Part shown: positions 7,594-15,729 of the stretch, one piece after another
Layout of the letters: each line of letters opens with the position of its first letter
Position numbering within the stretch: position 1 is the first letter of the stretch
DNA from: Alphaproteobacteria bacterium
GTDB taxonomy: Bacteria > Myxococcota_A > UBA796 > GCA-2862545
Length of the DNA: 64,000 nucleotides
NCBI GenBank assembly: GCA_020632925.1
Contig: JACKER010000007.1
Coordinates: 310,001-374,000, forward strand
Direction of reading: 5' to 3'
The notes under the pieces: generated by a model
The model's database searches: none
The model's input: only the letters and a program-made list of their open reading frames with translations
Told to the model about the DNA's origin: nothing
Program-made: the position numbers and the translations under genes

Positions 7594-9087
7594 CTACAGC
7601 GAGGAGAACTCCTCGCGCCGATCGGAGCCCACGTCGTCGCCGCGGCGCACGCGGACCACCGCGGACTCCTCGGCCGTCGGGTAGATGGCCTCCCAGCCCT
7701 GCGGCAGGCCGATCCCGAGGTTCTCGAACAGGTACCGGGCGTCCTTGACCGCGAGGTTGACGCAGCCGTGGCTCGCGACGCGGCCGAAGCCCCAGTGCCA
7801 GTAGGCCGCGTGCAGGGCGTAGGCTGGGCGGAAGACCATGGTCCAGGGCACGTCCTCGACGTAGTACACGTCGTCGGCGCCCGGGCGGCTCGCCATGTCC
7901 TTGTACGCGTACTTCCCGAGGATGCGGTACGTGCCGCGCGGGGTGCCCTTGGGGGGCGCGCCGGAGGCGATGACCGTCCAGTAGACGAGCTCGTCCCCGC
8001 GGAACAGCTGGAGCGTCTGCTGGTTGAGCTCCACGTCGACCCAGAGCTCGTCGTCGCCCACGCCGTCGGGGCGCACGGGGCTCGCGGAGGGGTGGCGCAC
8101 GTCCTGCAGGTCGTTGATGTACCCGGGGATGCCGGGGCCCCCGGCGTCGGGCACCTTCCACCAGTGACCGTCCTCGCTGGCCGGCGTCTTCTCCACCCAC
8201 AAGGACGTGTGCCAGGGGTGCGTCGCGAGGGGCTCGGACTCGAGGTCCGGCGTCGGGTGGACCATGGCGCCGTCGTAGTTGACGGTGATGGCGGGCCACA
8301 GGCCGGCGGGGGGCGGGTCGCTCTCGAAGACACGGCCCTGCCAGCGAGTGATCGGGTACAGATACACGTCGTCGAGGCGGGCCACCTTGCCGTCGTCGCG
8401 CGTGAGCACGGGGCCCTTCTCCGTCTCGACGATCTCCTCGAAGCGGTACTTCATGCCCGCCCCGCCGGTCAGCGCGCCCACCGGGGCCTTGCCCGCCACG
8501 TAGTCGTCGATCGAGCCGTAGAGCTGGCCCTTGAACCGCCGCCAGCGCTTCGCGTAGACCGCGGGCGTGAGCTGGTCGGGCTGGCCGTGGTCGTACTCGC
8601 CCGTCTCCATGTAGTGATCGAACTCGGTCGGCTCGGGCGGGTCGAAGGTCACCATCGCCGGCAACGCCGTCGGCTTCTCCTCGGCCACCTCGGTCCCCGT
8701 GAGGCAGAGCCAGCCGTTCGCCTCGAGCTGCCCCCAGTCGTCGGCGCACCCGGGGCCGGGCTGCCTCGCGATCACCCGGAAGGAGCCCCCCTCCGAGGTC
8801 AGGCCGCGCGCCTTCGCCCCGGCCTTCGGCTCGAACAGGATGGTCTTCTTGGTCTTCGACCTCCGCAGCTCGAGGTACTCCGGCTCCGGCGGTGCCGGGG
8901 CCGGCGACGGGGTCGCGGCGACCACGGCCACCGGCTCGGGCTCGGCCACCGCCTGGGCGGACGGGGTCTCGGCCGGCTCTTCCTGCACCCCGGGCGAGGT
9001 CGCGGGCTTGCGGGAGCTGGCGTCGGCGTCGGGCATGCAGGCGGCCAACAGGAGGAGGCCACCCTGGAGCAGGGTCGTTCGGTTCAT
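7594..9087 (-). CDS. L,D-transpeptidase lipoprotein (YkuD domain)
   Basis: A 497-residue lipoprotein (MNRTTLLQGGLLLLAAC, lipobox LAAC) with a Pro/Ala-rich linker to about residue 75, a long middle part and a C-terminal YkuD domain. The catalytic motif SHGCVNL puts the nucleophile at about Cys442, with the partner histidine in YWHWGFGR upstream. Such enzymes form 3-3 cross-links in peptidoglycan or attach lipoproteins to it. ATG 9087 is chosen because it begins the signal peptide; the longer frame upstream has no such feature. The stop is 36 bp from the end of the convergent ASST-like gene. Confidence 0.88.
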   Translation of the reverse strand: MNRTTLLQGGLLLLAACMPDADASSRKPATSPGVQEEPAETPSAQAVAEPEPVAVVAATPSPAPAPPEPEYLELRRSKTKKTILFEPKAGAKARGLTSEGGSFRVIARQPGPGCADDWGQLEANGWLCLTGTEVAEEKPTALPAMVTFDPPEPTEFDHYMETGEYDHGQPDQLTPAVYAKRWRRFKGQLYGSIDDYVAGKAPVGALTGGAGMKYRFEEIVETEKGPVLTRDDGKVARLDDVYLYPITRWQGRVFESDPPPAGLWPAITVNYDGAMVHPTPDLESEPLATHPWHTSLWVEKTPASEDGHWWKVPDAGGPGIPGYINDLQDVRHPSASPVRPDGVGDDELWVDVELNQQTLQLFRGDELVYWTVIASGAPPKGTPRGTYRILGKYAYKDMASRPGADDVYYVEDVPWTMVFRPAYALHAAYWHWGFGRVASHGCVNLAVKDARYLFENLGIGLPQGWEAIYPTAEESAVVRVRRGDDVGSDRREEFSSL

Positions 9088-9201
9088 GGGGGACTCTGGG
9101 GCAGGATGAACCGGCGGAGCTGAAACCGCCAGCGGAAGGAGGACTTCGATCTTCGCGCGTCGGGCTGGCCGCGTCAAGGCGCCCCGTGCCATGCTGCGCG
9201 C

Positions 9202-10248
9202 GTGCTGCCCTTCCCGCCCCCGCTGGCGCCCATGCTCGGGACCCTCGCCGACGAGCTCCCCGAAGGACCCGAGTGGTGCTACGAGCCCAAGTGGGACGGG
9301 TTCCGCGCGCTCGTGTTCCGCGACGGGGACACCGTCGAGCTGAGGTCCCGCGACGACCGCCCGCTGCTGCGCTACTTCCCCGAGCTCGAGCAGCCGCTCA
9401 AGGACGCGCTGCCCGAGGTGGCGGTGGCGGACGGCGAGATCGTCGTCGCGCGGGACGGCGCGCTGGACTTCGAGGCGCTCCAGCTCCGGCTCCACCCGGC
9501 GGCCTCGCGCATCCGCAAGCTGTCGGGCGAGATCCCGGCGGCGGTGGTGCTGTGGGACCTCCTGGGTCGGGCGGAGGAGGACCTGCGCGAGCGGGCGCTC
9601 TCCGAGCGGCTGGCGGCGCTGGACGCAGCGCTGGTCCCCAACGAGACCGTCCTCCGCAGCCCGTGCACGACCGATCGCGCCGTCGCGTCCGACTGGTACC
9701 ACCGGTTCCAGGGGGCGGGCTTCGACGGGGTGATGGCCAAGCGCCTGTCGGACCCCTACCAGCCGGGGAAGCGCGCGCTGGTCAAGGTCAAGCACGTCCG
9801 CACGCTCGACGCCGCCGTGCTCGGCTTCCGCTGGCACAAGACCGGTTGGGGCACCGAGGTGGGCTCGCTCGTGCTCGGGCTGTACGACGACGAGGGCCAG
9901 GTCCACCCGATCGGCGTCGCGAGCTCGTTCACGAAGAAGGAGCGCCTGCGCCTCGCGGGTGAGCTCGCACCCCTGTGCGACGGCGCCGAGCACCCGTGGG
10001 CGAAGTGGGAGGGTCACGAGCGTCGGCCGGACGTGCACTCCCGCTGGAACGCGGGGCGCGACCTGTCCTGGGAGCCGATCCGGTCGGGGCTGGTGGTCGA
10101 GGTCACGACGACGCAGCACAACCGCGCGCGCCTGCGCCACCCGGCCCACGTGGTGCGCTGGCGGCCCGATCGGGATCCCGCCGGCTGCGGCCTCGACCAG
10201 CTCGCGATCGGTGTACCGGCCGAGCTCTCGGCCCTGTTCGAGCGGTGA
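9202..10248 (+). CDS. ATP-dependent DNA ligase, LigC type
   Basis: A 348-residue stand-alone ATP-dependent ligase. Motif I is EPKWDGFR with the adenylated lysine at about residue 30; later motifs include DGEIV, DGVMAKR and KVKHVRT, followed by an OB-fold domain. The length fits mycobacterial LigC (ligase core without polymerase or nuclease domains). No ku or LigD polymerase gene is nearby, so a dedicated end-joining operon is not supported. The start is GTG 9202; an ATG at 9191 is in another frame. Confidence 0.9.
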   Translation: MLPFPPPLAPMLGTLADELPEGPEWCYEPKWDGFRALVFRDGDTVELRSRDDRPLLRYFPELEQPLKDALPEVAVADGEIVVARDGALDFEALQLRLHPAASRIRKLSGEIPAAVVLWDLLGRAEEDLRERALSERLAALDAALVPNETVLRSPCTTDRAVASDWYHRFQGAGFDGVMAKRLSDPYQPGKRALVKVKHVRTLDAAVLGFRWHKTGWGTEVGSLVLGLYDDEGQVHPIGVASSFTKKERLRLAGELAPLCDGAEHPWAKWEGHERRPDVHSRWNAGRDLSWEPIRSGLVVEVTTTQHNRARLRHPAHVVRWRPDRDPAGCGLDQLAIGVPAELSALFER

Positions 10249-10306
10249 CGGGGATGGGTCGCGCGGAGTACCACCTGTGCGTCGCGGTGCGCGACGAGGA
10301 GCGGCG

Positions 10307-12004
10307 ATGATCTGGGTGACGGCGGCATGGGCACAGGACGTGGTCTCCAACGGCGATCTGCCTTCGCTGAACGCCCAGAACTTCCGGCCGAGCGTCGATG
10401 CGCCGCGCGCGCTGTGGGTGGACGAGGCCGCCCGCGCGCCGGAGGGCCCCGTCGGCCGGCTGCTCTTCCACTACACCGACGACCCGCTGGTCTACCGGAC
10501 CGAGGAGAGCACCGTCGGTCTCGTGCGCAACGTGGTGCAGGCCGACCTGCTCGGGGGCTGGGCCTTCGGACCGGCGCGGCTCGGGCTGGTGGTGCCGCTG
10601 TACCTGTACGCGAACGGCGACACCGCGTCGGGGACCGGGCTCGGCGATCTGGCGATCGACGGGCGGGTCACGGTGATCGACGGGGACGCGACCCCCGTGG
10701 ACGTGGCGCTGCAGGGGCGGATCTCCGTCCCCACCTCCACCGTCGACCTGCCGCTCGGCAACCCGGGCGTCGGCTGGGAGATCGCGGCGGTCGCCAGCAA
10801 GCAGGTGGACCGGCTGCTGCTGGCCGCCAACCTCGGGACCACTGGCGGTCCCGCCGTGGACCTCGAGAACGTCAGCGTCGACGACGCGTTCACCGCGCGC
10901 GGCGCCGTGGGTGTCGACGTCGTCCCGGACGTGGCGGGCGTGACCGCGGAGGTCGCGACGCACCTGTCGTACGCGTCGCTGACGAACAGCGCGAGCAACC
11001 CGACGGAGGCGCTGCTCTCGGGTTGGGGTCACCCGACGGGCGAGGTGGTGATCCGCGGGGGCCTCGGCGCGGGGCTCACGCCCGGCATCGGGAGCCCCGA
11101 CTTCCGCGTGATCCTGGGGGTGGGCTATGCCCCGCGGTCCGAACCACCCGCGCCCAAGGTGGTGGACACCGATCTCGACGGGTTGCTCGATCCCGACGAC
11201 GCCTGTCCGACCGAGCCCGAGGACGTGGACCAGTGGCAGGACGAGGACGGCTGCCCCGATCCCGACAACGACGGGGACGGGCTGCTCGACCCGGCGGACG
11301 GCTGCCGCGACGAGCCCGAGGACTTCGATGGGTGGAAGGACGAGGACGGCTGTCCCGATCCGTTCACGCTGCTGACGGTCGCCATCGTCGACGAGCAGCA
11401 GCAGCCCATCGAGCTCGCGAAGGGCGTGATCACCGCGCCCGACGGCCGCACCTGGCCCGTGGCCAACGGTCGCGTCTCGGTCGAGGTGCCCGCGGGGACG
11501 TACGAGGTGGCCGCGCGCGCGGGGACGTACGACCCCGCCCAGACCACGGTCGAGGTCCCCGACGGTCCGCCGGTCGGCACGTACGTGGTGCTGAAGAAGC
11601 AGAAGAACGCGAAGGTCGTCGTGACCCGCGACCGCATCGATCTGCAGGACAAGGTCTACTTCGAGACCGCGTCGGCGAAGATCAAGAAGGAGTCCTACGG
11701 GTTGCTCGACCAGGCGGTCCAGATCCTCGTGGACTACCCCGAGATCGGCCTGATGCGGATCGAGGGCCACACCGACAGCCGCGGCTCCGACAGCTACAAC
11801 CTGAAGCTCTCGAAGGAGCGCGCCGCCTCGGTCCGCGAGTACTTCATCGAGCACGGCATCGCGCCCGAGCGCCTCACGTCCGAGGGGTACGGCGAGACCC
11901 GCCCGCTCGACCCTGCCAACAACGAGGCTGCGTGGTCGAAGAACCGCCGCGTGGACTTCTTCATCGAGCGCTGGGACGACCAGCCGATCGCCCCCGCTCC
12001 CTGA
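10307..12004 (+). CDS. OmpA-family protein with TSP3 repeats
   Basis: 565 residues starting at ATG 10307 with GAGGAG 6 nt upstream. After a short leader (MIWVTAAWAQ, likely cut after AWA) comes a beta-rich domain to about residue 280 that could form a barrel. Calcium-binding thrombospondin type 3 repeats follow at 284-350 (DTDLDGLLDPDDACP, DNDGDGLLDPADGC), then an Ig-like segment, and an OmpA peptidoglycan-binding domain at 445-560 (YFETASAKI, RIEGHTDSRGSDSYN). It is likely an outer-membrane protein tied to the cell wall. It stands 58 bp after the ligase gene and is convergent with a small gene. Confidence 0.88.
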   Translation: MIWVTAAWAQDVVSNGDLPSLNAQNFRPSVDAPRALWVDEAARAPEGPVGRLLFHYTDDPLVYRTEESTVGLVRNVVQADLLGGWAFGPARLGLVVPLYLYANGDTASGTGLGDLAIDGRVTVIDGDATPVDVALQGRISVPTSTVDLPLGNPGVGWEIAAVASKQVDRLLLAANLGTTGGPAVDLENVSVDDAFTARGAVGVDVVPDVAGVTAEVATHLSYASLTNSASNPTEALLSGWGHPTGEVVIRGGLGAGLTPGIGSPDFRVILGVGYAPRSEPPAPKVVDTDLDGLLDPDDACPTEPEDVDQWQDEDGCPDPDNDGDGLLDPADGCRDEPEDFDGWKDEDGCPDPFTLLTVAIVDEQQQPIELAKGVITAPDGRTWPVANGRVSVEVPAGTYEVAARAGTYDPAQTTVEVPDGPPVGTYVVLKKQKNAKVVVTRDRIDLQDKVYFETASAKIKKESYGLLDQAVQILVDYPEIGLMRIEGHTDSRGSDSYNLKLSKERAASVREYFIEHGIAPERLTSEGYGETRPLDPANNEAAWSKNRRVDFFIERWDDQPIAPAP

Positions 12005-12010
12005 GCGAGC

Positions 12011-12202
12011 TCAGCGCTTGTCGGACGGAGCGCCGTCGCGCATGTCCTGCTGCACCATGGCGAGCAGGTCGTTCGCGAGGTCCACGATCTGGTGGTGCGT
12101 GAAGCCCTCGTTGGTCAGCATGCCGAAGAAGCTGCGCGCGACCTGGCGGGTCTGGACGGGGGCACGGTGGTTCAGGGAGTCGGACGTCGACTGGGGGCTC
12201 AT
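12011..12202 (-). CDS. small hypothetical protein (63 aa)
   Basis: Unrecognised 63-residue protein, MSPQSTSDSLNHRAP..., predicted largely helical (QTRQVARSFFGMLTNEGF and IVDLANDLLAMV). GGAG sits 6 nt before ATG 12202, the codon use matches the neighbours, and the gene fits neatly between the convergent OmpA gene (7 bp away) and the divergent Asp-rich lipoprotein gene. There is no membrane segment or signal peptide. The short, charged, helical form would suit a regulator or partner protein, but nothing shows this. Confidence 0.55.
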   Translation of the reverse strand: MSPQSTSDSLNHRAPVQTRQVARSFFGMLTNEGFTHHQIVDLANDLLAMVQQDMRDGAPSDKR

Positions 12203-12321
12203 GGTGGGCTCCAGGGAGGGGATGGGTGGGGAAGGGGAGGGGAGGCGCGCCGTGCGCGGCCTCGGATAGCGTGTCCCATCCTCGATCCGCCGTCAAGCGG
12301 CGAGTCGGGGTAGAGTGGGCC

Positions 12322-13485
12322 ATGCTCTGGTGGCTGATGTCCTGCGCGGGCGGCGAGCGCCCCTGCGATGACTGCATCGACGAGGATCAGGTCGACCACG
12401 ATGGGGACGGCGCGCTGGCCGGCGTGGACTGCGACGATCTCCACGCCGAGCTCAACGTCGACGACGTCGACGGCGACGGCTTCTCGACCTGCCAGGGCGA
12501 CTGCGACGACGACGACCCGCTCCGGGGACCTCGCGGCGTGGTGGCGGAGACCTGCGACAACATCGACAACGACTGCAACGACGTGGTCGACGTGGACGAC
12601 CTGGGCTGGTCGCCCTGCCAGGTGGAGGACACCTACGCGCTCCCCTGGAACCGCAAGCTGGACGTGCTCATCGTGGTCGAGTCCACGAGCACCTTCCAGA
12701 CCTTCGGCGACCTGCTGGTCCAGGCGGGCAGGCCCTTCCTCGAGCCGCTGGTGGGGCGCGACGTCCACCTCGGTGTCATCTCGACCCGCCCCGGGACGGG
12801 CGAGCTGCAGGGCCCCTCGGGTCGTCCCTGGCTCGATCTGCGCGAGGTCGACATCGACACCGCGGTCGGGTGGTACGAGGTCGCCGTAGACCGCACGGCG
12901 CCCCAGCAGGGCACGTCGGTCCCGCTCCTCAACGCCACCAAGGTGATCGACGGGGTCGATCTGTTGAGCAACGCGGGCTTCCGACGGGACGACGCCGCGC
13001 TGACCTTCCTCTTCGCCAGCGATCAGGACGACGAGAGCCCGGGGAGCGCCGAGGACTTCGTGGAGTGGCTGGCCTTCTCGCTGCACGCCCGCTTCGACGC
13101 GCACGTGTACGGCATCTTGCCGACCCCGGACGGGACCTGTGGCTCGGTGACCACGAGCGCTCCCCGACTGGAGGACGTGCTCGCCCGGACCGAGCCCGTG
13201 ATCGACGACCTGCTCCCGGTGTGTACGGTCGGGTACGGCGCAGGGCTGAACGCGCTCGCGCTGACGGAGCAGCCGCCGTTCGAGCTGCGCTTCGCGCTCG
13301 ACCAGCTCCCGATCCCGACGACGATCGAGGTGGAGCTCACGCACGGCGGGCGGACCGAGGTGCGGCCCTACGCCGCCATCACCTACCTCCCCGACGACAA
13401 CGAGATCGTAGTGGCCGACCTCGGGTGGCCGGATCTCGAGGAGGCGCCACACATCCGGTACCAGGTCCTCCCCGACGCGAGGTGA
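12322..13485 (+). CDS. Asp-rich lipoprotein with VWA-like domain
   Basis: 387 residues beginning MLWWLMSCAGGERPC, a leader of only seven residues before a lipobox-like Cys. Residues 15-100 hold MopE-like calcium-binding repeats (DHDGDGALAGVDCDD, DVDGDGFSTCQGDCDD, CDNIDNDCNDV). The rest (LDVLIVVESTSTFQ, LTFLFASDQDDESPG) resembles a von Willebrand factor A-like fold in which the usual DxSxS is replaced by VESTS, so metal binding there is doubtful. It is likely a surface lipoprotein of unknown role. There is no start codon in the hydrophilic extension upstream that would give a conventional signal peptide. Confidence 0.7.
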   Translation: MLWWLMSCAGGERPCDDCIDEDQVDHDGDGALAGVDCDDLHAELNVDDVDGDGFSTCQGDCDDDDPLRGPRGVVAETCDNIDNDCNDVVDVDDLGWSPCQVEDTYALPWNRKLDVLIVVESTSTFQTFGDLLVQAGRPFLEPLVGRDVHLGVISTRPGTGELQGPSGRPWLDLREVDIDTAVGWYEVAVDRTAPQQGTSVPLLNATKVIDGVDLLSNAGFRRDDAALTFLFASDQDDESPGSAEDFVEWLAFSLHARFDAHVYGILPTPDGTCGSVTTSAPRLEDVLARTEPVIDDLLPVCTVGYGAGLNALALTEQPPFELRFALDQLPIPTTIEVELTHGGRTEVRPYAAITYLPDDNEIVVADLGWPDLEEAPHIRYQVLPDAR

Positions 13486-13509
13486 ATTCTACTTGGCGTC
13501 CTCCGCTCC

Positions 13510-13536
13510 GGGCGGACAACCGTTCGCGTTCCGCCC
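13510..13536. terminator. possible hairpin terminator between convergent genes
   Basis: An inverted repeat gggcgga (13510-13516) and tccgccc (13530-13536) with a 13-nt loop follows the stop at 13485 and is trailed by ttgctt, a weak T-run. The 222-bp gap to the next, convergent gene (13708) otherwise shows only GC-rich sequence with short palindromes and no supported gene. Confidence 0.35.
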
Positions 13537-13707
13537 TTGCTTCGTGCTCTTTGGCCGATTCGAACGGGGGGGCGGCCCGCGAACGCCGTCCCTCCGCTGC
13601 GGCCGACTCGGCGCCCGGTCCGCCGATGAACGGCGTACCGGCCCCCTCGAATCCTTCACCTCCGGCTGCGCTTCGCTCCACCTCCGCGGGCAGCGGAGTC
13701 TCCTCGC

Positions 13708-15729
13708 TCACGGTGTGCAGCCGCTGGCGTCGCAGGTGTGGGCGCGCTGCGGCGGCAGGGAGTAGTCGCCGACGCCGGGGATCTGGACGTCGACGCCGTT
13801 GGGCGTGGGCGCTGGCGGGAAGGCGCAGCCCTGCTCGGCCACGAAGGTCCCCGATCCGAGCACCACGCCCACCGCGTTGTCGTCGATGCGGCTCGGCGTG
13901 CCCCCGAGGCCCGGCGAGCAGGTCGCCGTGTGGCTGGCGCCCATCCCGAGCTGCAGTCCGGCGCCCAGGTGGCCGGAGATCGTGGTCTGCACGATGGTGT
14001 GGTCGACCGGTCCCGCCGCGATCCACCCGATCTGGTCGTTGTCGGCGATGGTGGACTCCATGATCGACACCGGCATACCGACGGAGCGCATGCCGTCGGC
14101 GAGGCGCGCGGCGTCGTTGCGTCGCACGGCCACCCGTGCGAGGCGCGCCGTCTCCGCGCCGTCCGGTGCCTCCGTCTCGAGGTACAGCCCGCCGCCGTCG
14201 TCGTCGGCGGTGTTGTCGACGAAGGTGCTGTCTTCGATCAGGATGTCGGGAGCGGAGACGTAGGCGCCTCCGCCACGAGAAGCGTGGTTGTCGTGGAACG
14301 CGCTGCGGCGGATCTCCACCATGCCCGCAGCCCGGATGCGGGCACCCCCACCGTCCGCGACCGTGGAGGCGGCTCCACCCGGGGCGGCGACGCAGTCCAC
14401 GAACTCGCTGTCCTCGACGATGACGTTGCTGACGTAGACGTCGAGGCAGGAGCTCGCACCGCCGGTCAACGTCATGCCGCGGATGGTCGCGGTCCCGATC
14501 GACACCGCCGGGTTGATGAGGATGTTCGAGCCGTGGCCCTCCGCGTCGAGCACGGGGTCGCCCCAGCCCTCGATCCGCAGGTCGAACAGATCCCGCATCT
14601 GCACCCGTCCGTACCAGGGACCGGCGCCACAGAACCAGAGGCTCCCGCGTTGGGTGATGAGGACGTCGCCGCCGATGCTCAGGGTGTGCGACCAGTCGAC
14701 CGCCTCGTCCTCCGTCGCGAACGGCTGGAACCACACGCCCGTGGCCTCGGCGTCCCGCGTCCAGCCCACGTCGCCGGTGGCGCAGTCGTTCCATCGTCCG
14801 TCGCAGATGTCCGGGGCGCCCGTGAACCGGTTCGGGTCGTGGTCGTCGCAGTCCGCGCCGTGGGGCGGGTGGAGGTCGCCGTCCCAGTCCTGGTCGTACA
14901 TGTTGCCGTCGCAGTTCTGGTCGACGTCGTCGGTCCAGTCCTCGAGGGTGTCCGGATTCACCAGGGGATCGGTGTCGTCGCAGTCGCCGCCGAGCGGGGA
15001 CTTGTACGCCGGCACCACGTCGGCGCAGATCGGGGGATCGGCCGCGTCCACGCCGTACCCGTCGCCGTCCAGATCGTCGTGGAACACGCGTCCGCCGACG
15101 AGGTCGGGGTCGCCGTCCTCGAGGTCGTCGCAGTCGTTGTCGCGCCCGTCGCAGATCTCCGTCGCGCCCGGGTTGCGGGCGGCGTCGACGTCGTCGCAGT
15201 CGTCCTCCTCGCCATCGGGAACCTTCACGACGTACCCGGAGGGGCGCAGGCACTGCGTCAGGCGGCGGGTCTCGATGCGCTTGCCCCAGCCGTCGCCGTC
15301 CCCGTCGATGTCCCACTCCTGGCCCGGGTGCTGGGTCGCGTCGGTGTCGTCGCAGTCGGTGTCGTCGTGCACCCAGGCGGCGATCGCTCCGCCCGGCATC
15401 TCGACGAGCGTGGCCCCGAGGTCCTTGCAGCTCCGCTCGTGGACCGAGGCCCTACCGAAGCCGTCGTGGTCGGCGTCGAGGTACCAGTCCGCGCCTTCGA
15501 GACTCGGGTCCTCCTCGTTGAAGAGGTGGTCGCAGTCGTTGTCGATGCCGTCGCAGCGCTCGGGAGCGTCGGGGTTCACCGCGGGGTCGAGGTCGTTGCA
15601 GTCCGTCCCGCCGAGCTCGGCGTTCTCGAAGCCGTCGTTGTCCTGGTCGAGGCGGTGCGAGAGGGCTCCGGCGCCGAGGGCCGGGCAGCCCGTCAGCGCG
15701 AGGAGCAGCGTCGGGATCAGGGACCTCAT
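13708..15729 (-). CDS. MopE-like Asp/Cys repeat lipoprotein with beta-helix domain
   Basis: 673 residues with a normal lipoprotein signal (MRSLIPTLLLALTGC). Residues ~30-330 are tandem putative metal-binding repeats of the type DCDDTDxxxNPGxxE followed by CDGxDNDCD, as in MopE and related myxobacterial surface proteins. The C-terminal half (IRGMTLTGG, VIVEDSEFVDC, IRRSAFHDNHASRGGGAYV) reads as a right-handed parallel beta-helix like the pectate-lyase fold. It probably lies on the outer surface and binds calcium or copper. ATG 15729 overlaps the kinase stop (ATGA), so kinase and lipoprotein are translated together. Confidence 0.85.
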   Translation of the reverse strand: MRSLIPTLLLALTGCPALGAGALSHRLDQDNDGFENAELGGTDCNDLDPAVNPDAPERCDGIDNDCDHLFNEEDPSLEGADWYLDADHDGFGRASVHERSCKDLGATLVEMPGGAIAAWVHDDTDCDDTDATQHPGQEWDIDGDGDGWGKRIETRRLTQCLRPSGYVVKVPDGEEDDCDDVDAARNPGATEICDGRDNDCDDLEDGDPDLVGGRVFHDDLDGDGYGVDAADPPICADVVPAYKSPLGGDCDDTDPLVNPDTLEDWTDDVDQNCDGNMYDQDWDGDLHPPHGADCDDHDPNRFTGAPDICDGRWNDCATGDVGWTRDAEATGVWFQPFATEDEAVDWSHTLSIGGDVLITQRGSLWFCGAGPWYGRVQMRDLFDLRIEGWGDPVLDAEGHGSNILINPAVSIGTATIRGMTLTGGASSCLDVYVSNVIVEDSEFVDCVAAPGGAASTVADGGGARIRAAGMVEIRRSAFHDNHASRGGGAYVSAPDILIEDSTFVDNTADDDGGGLYLETEAPDGAETARLARVAVRRNDAARLADGMRSVGMPVSIMESTIADNDQIGWIAAGPVDHTIVQTTISGHLGAGLQLGMGASHTATCSPGLGGTPSRIDDNAVGVVLGSGTFVAEQGCAFPPAPTPNGVDVQIPGVGDYSLPPQRAHTCDASGCTP

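Noticed and set aside
13486..13707. Open minus frame downstream of the MopE-like gene that could encode a short peptide
   Set aside because: It is GC-rich, Arg/Ala/Glu-rich, without a start signal, and belongs to a longer shadow frame opposite real genes.
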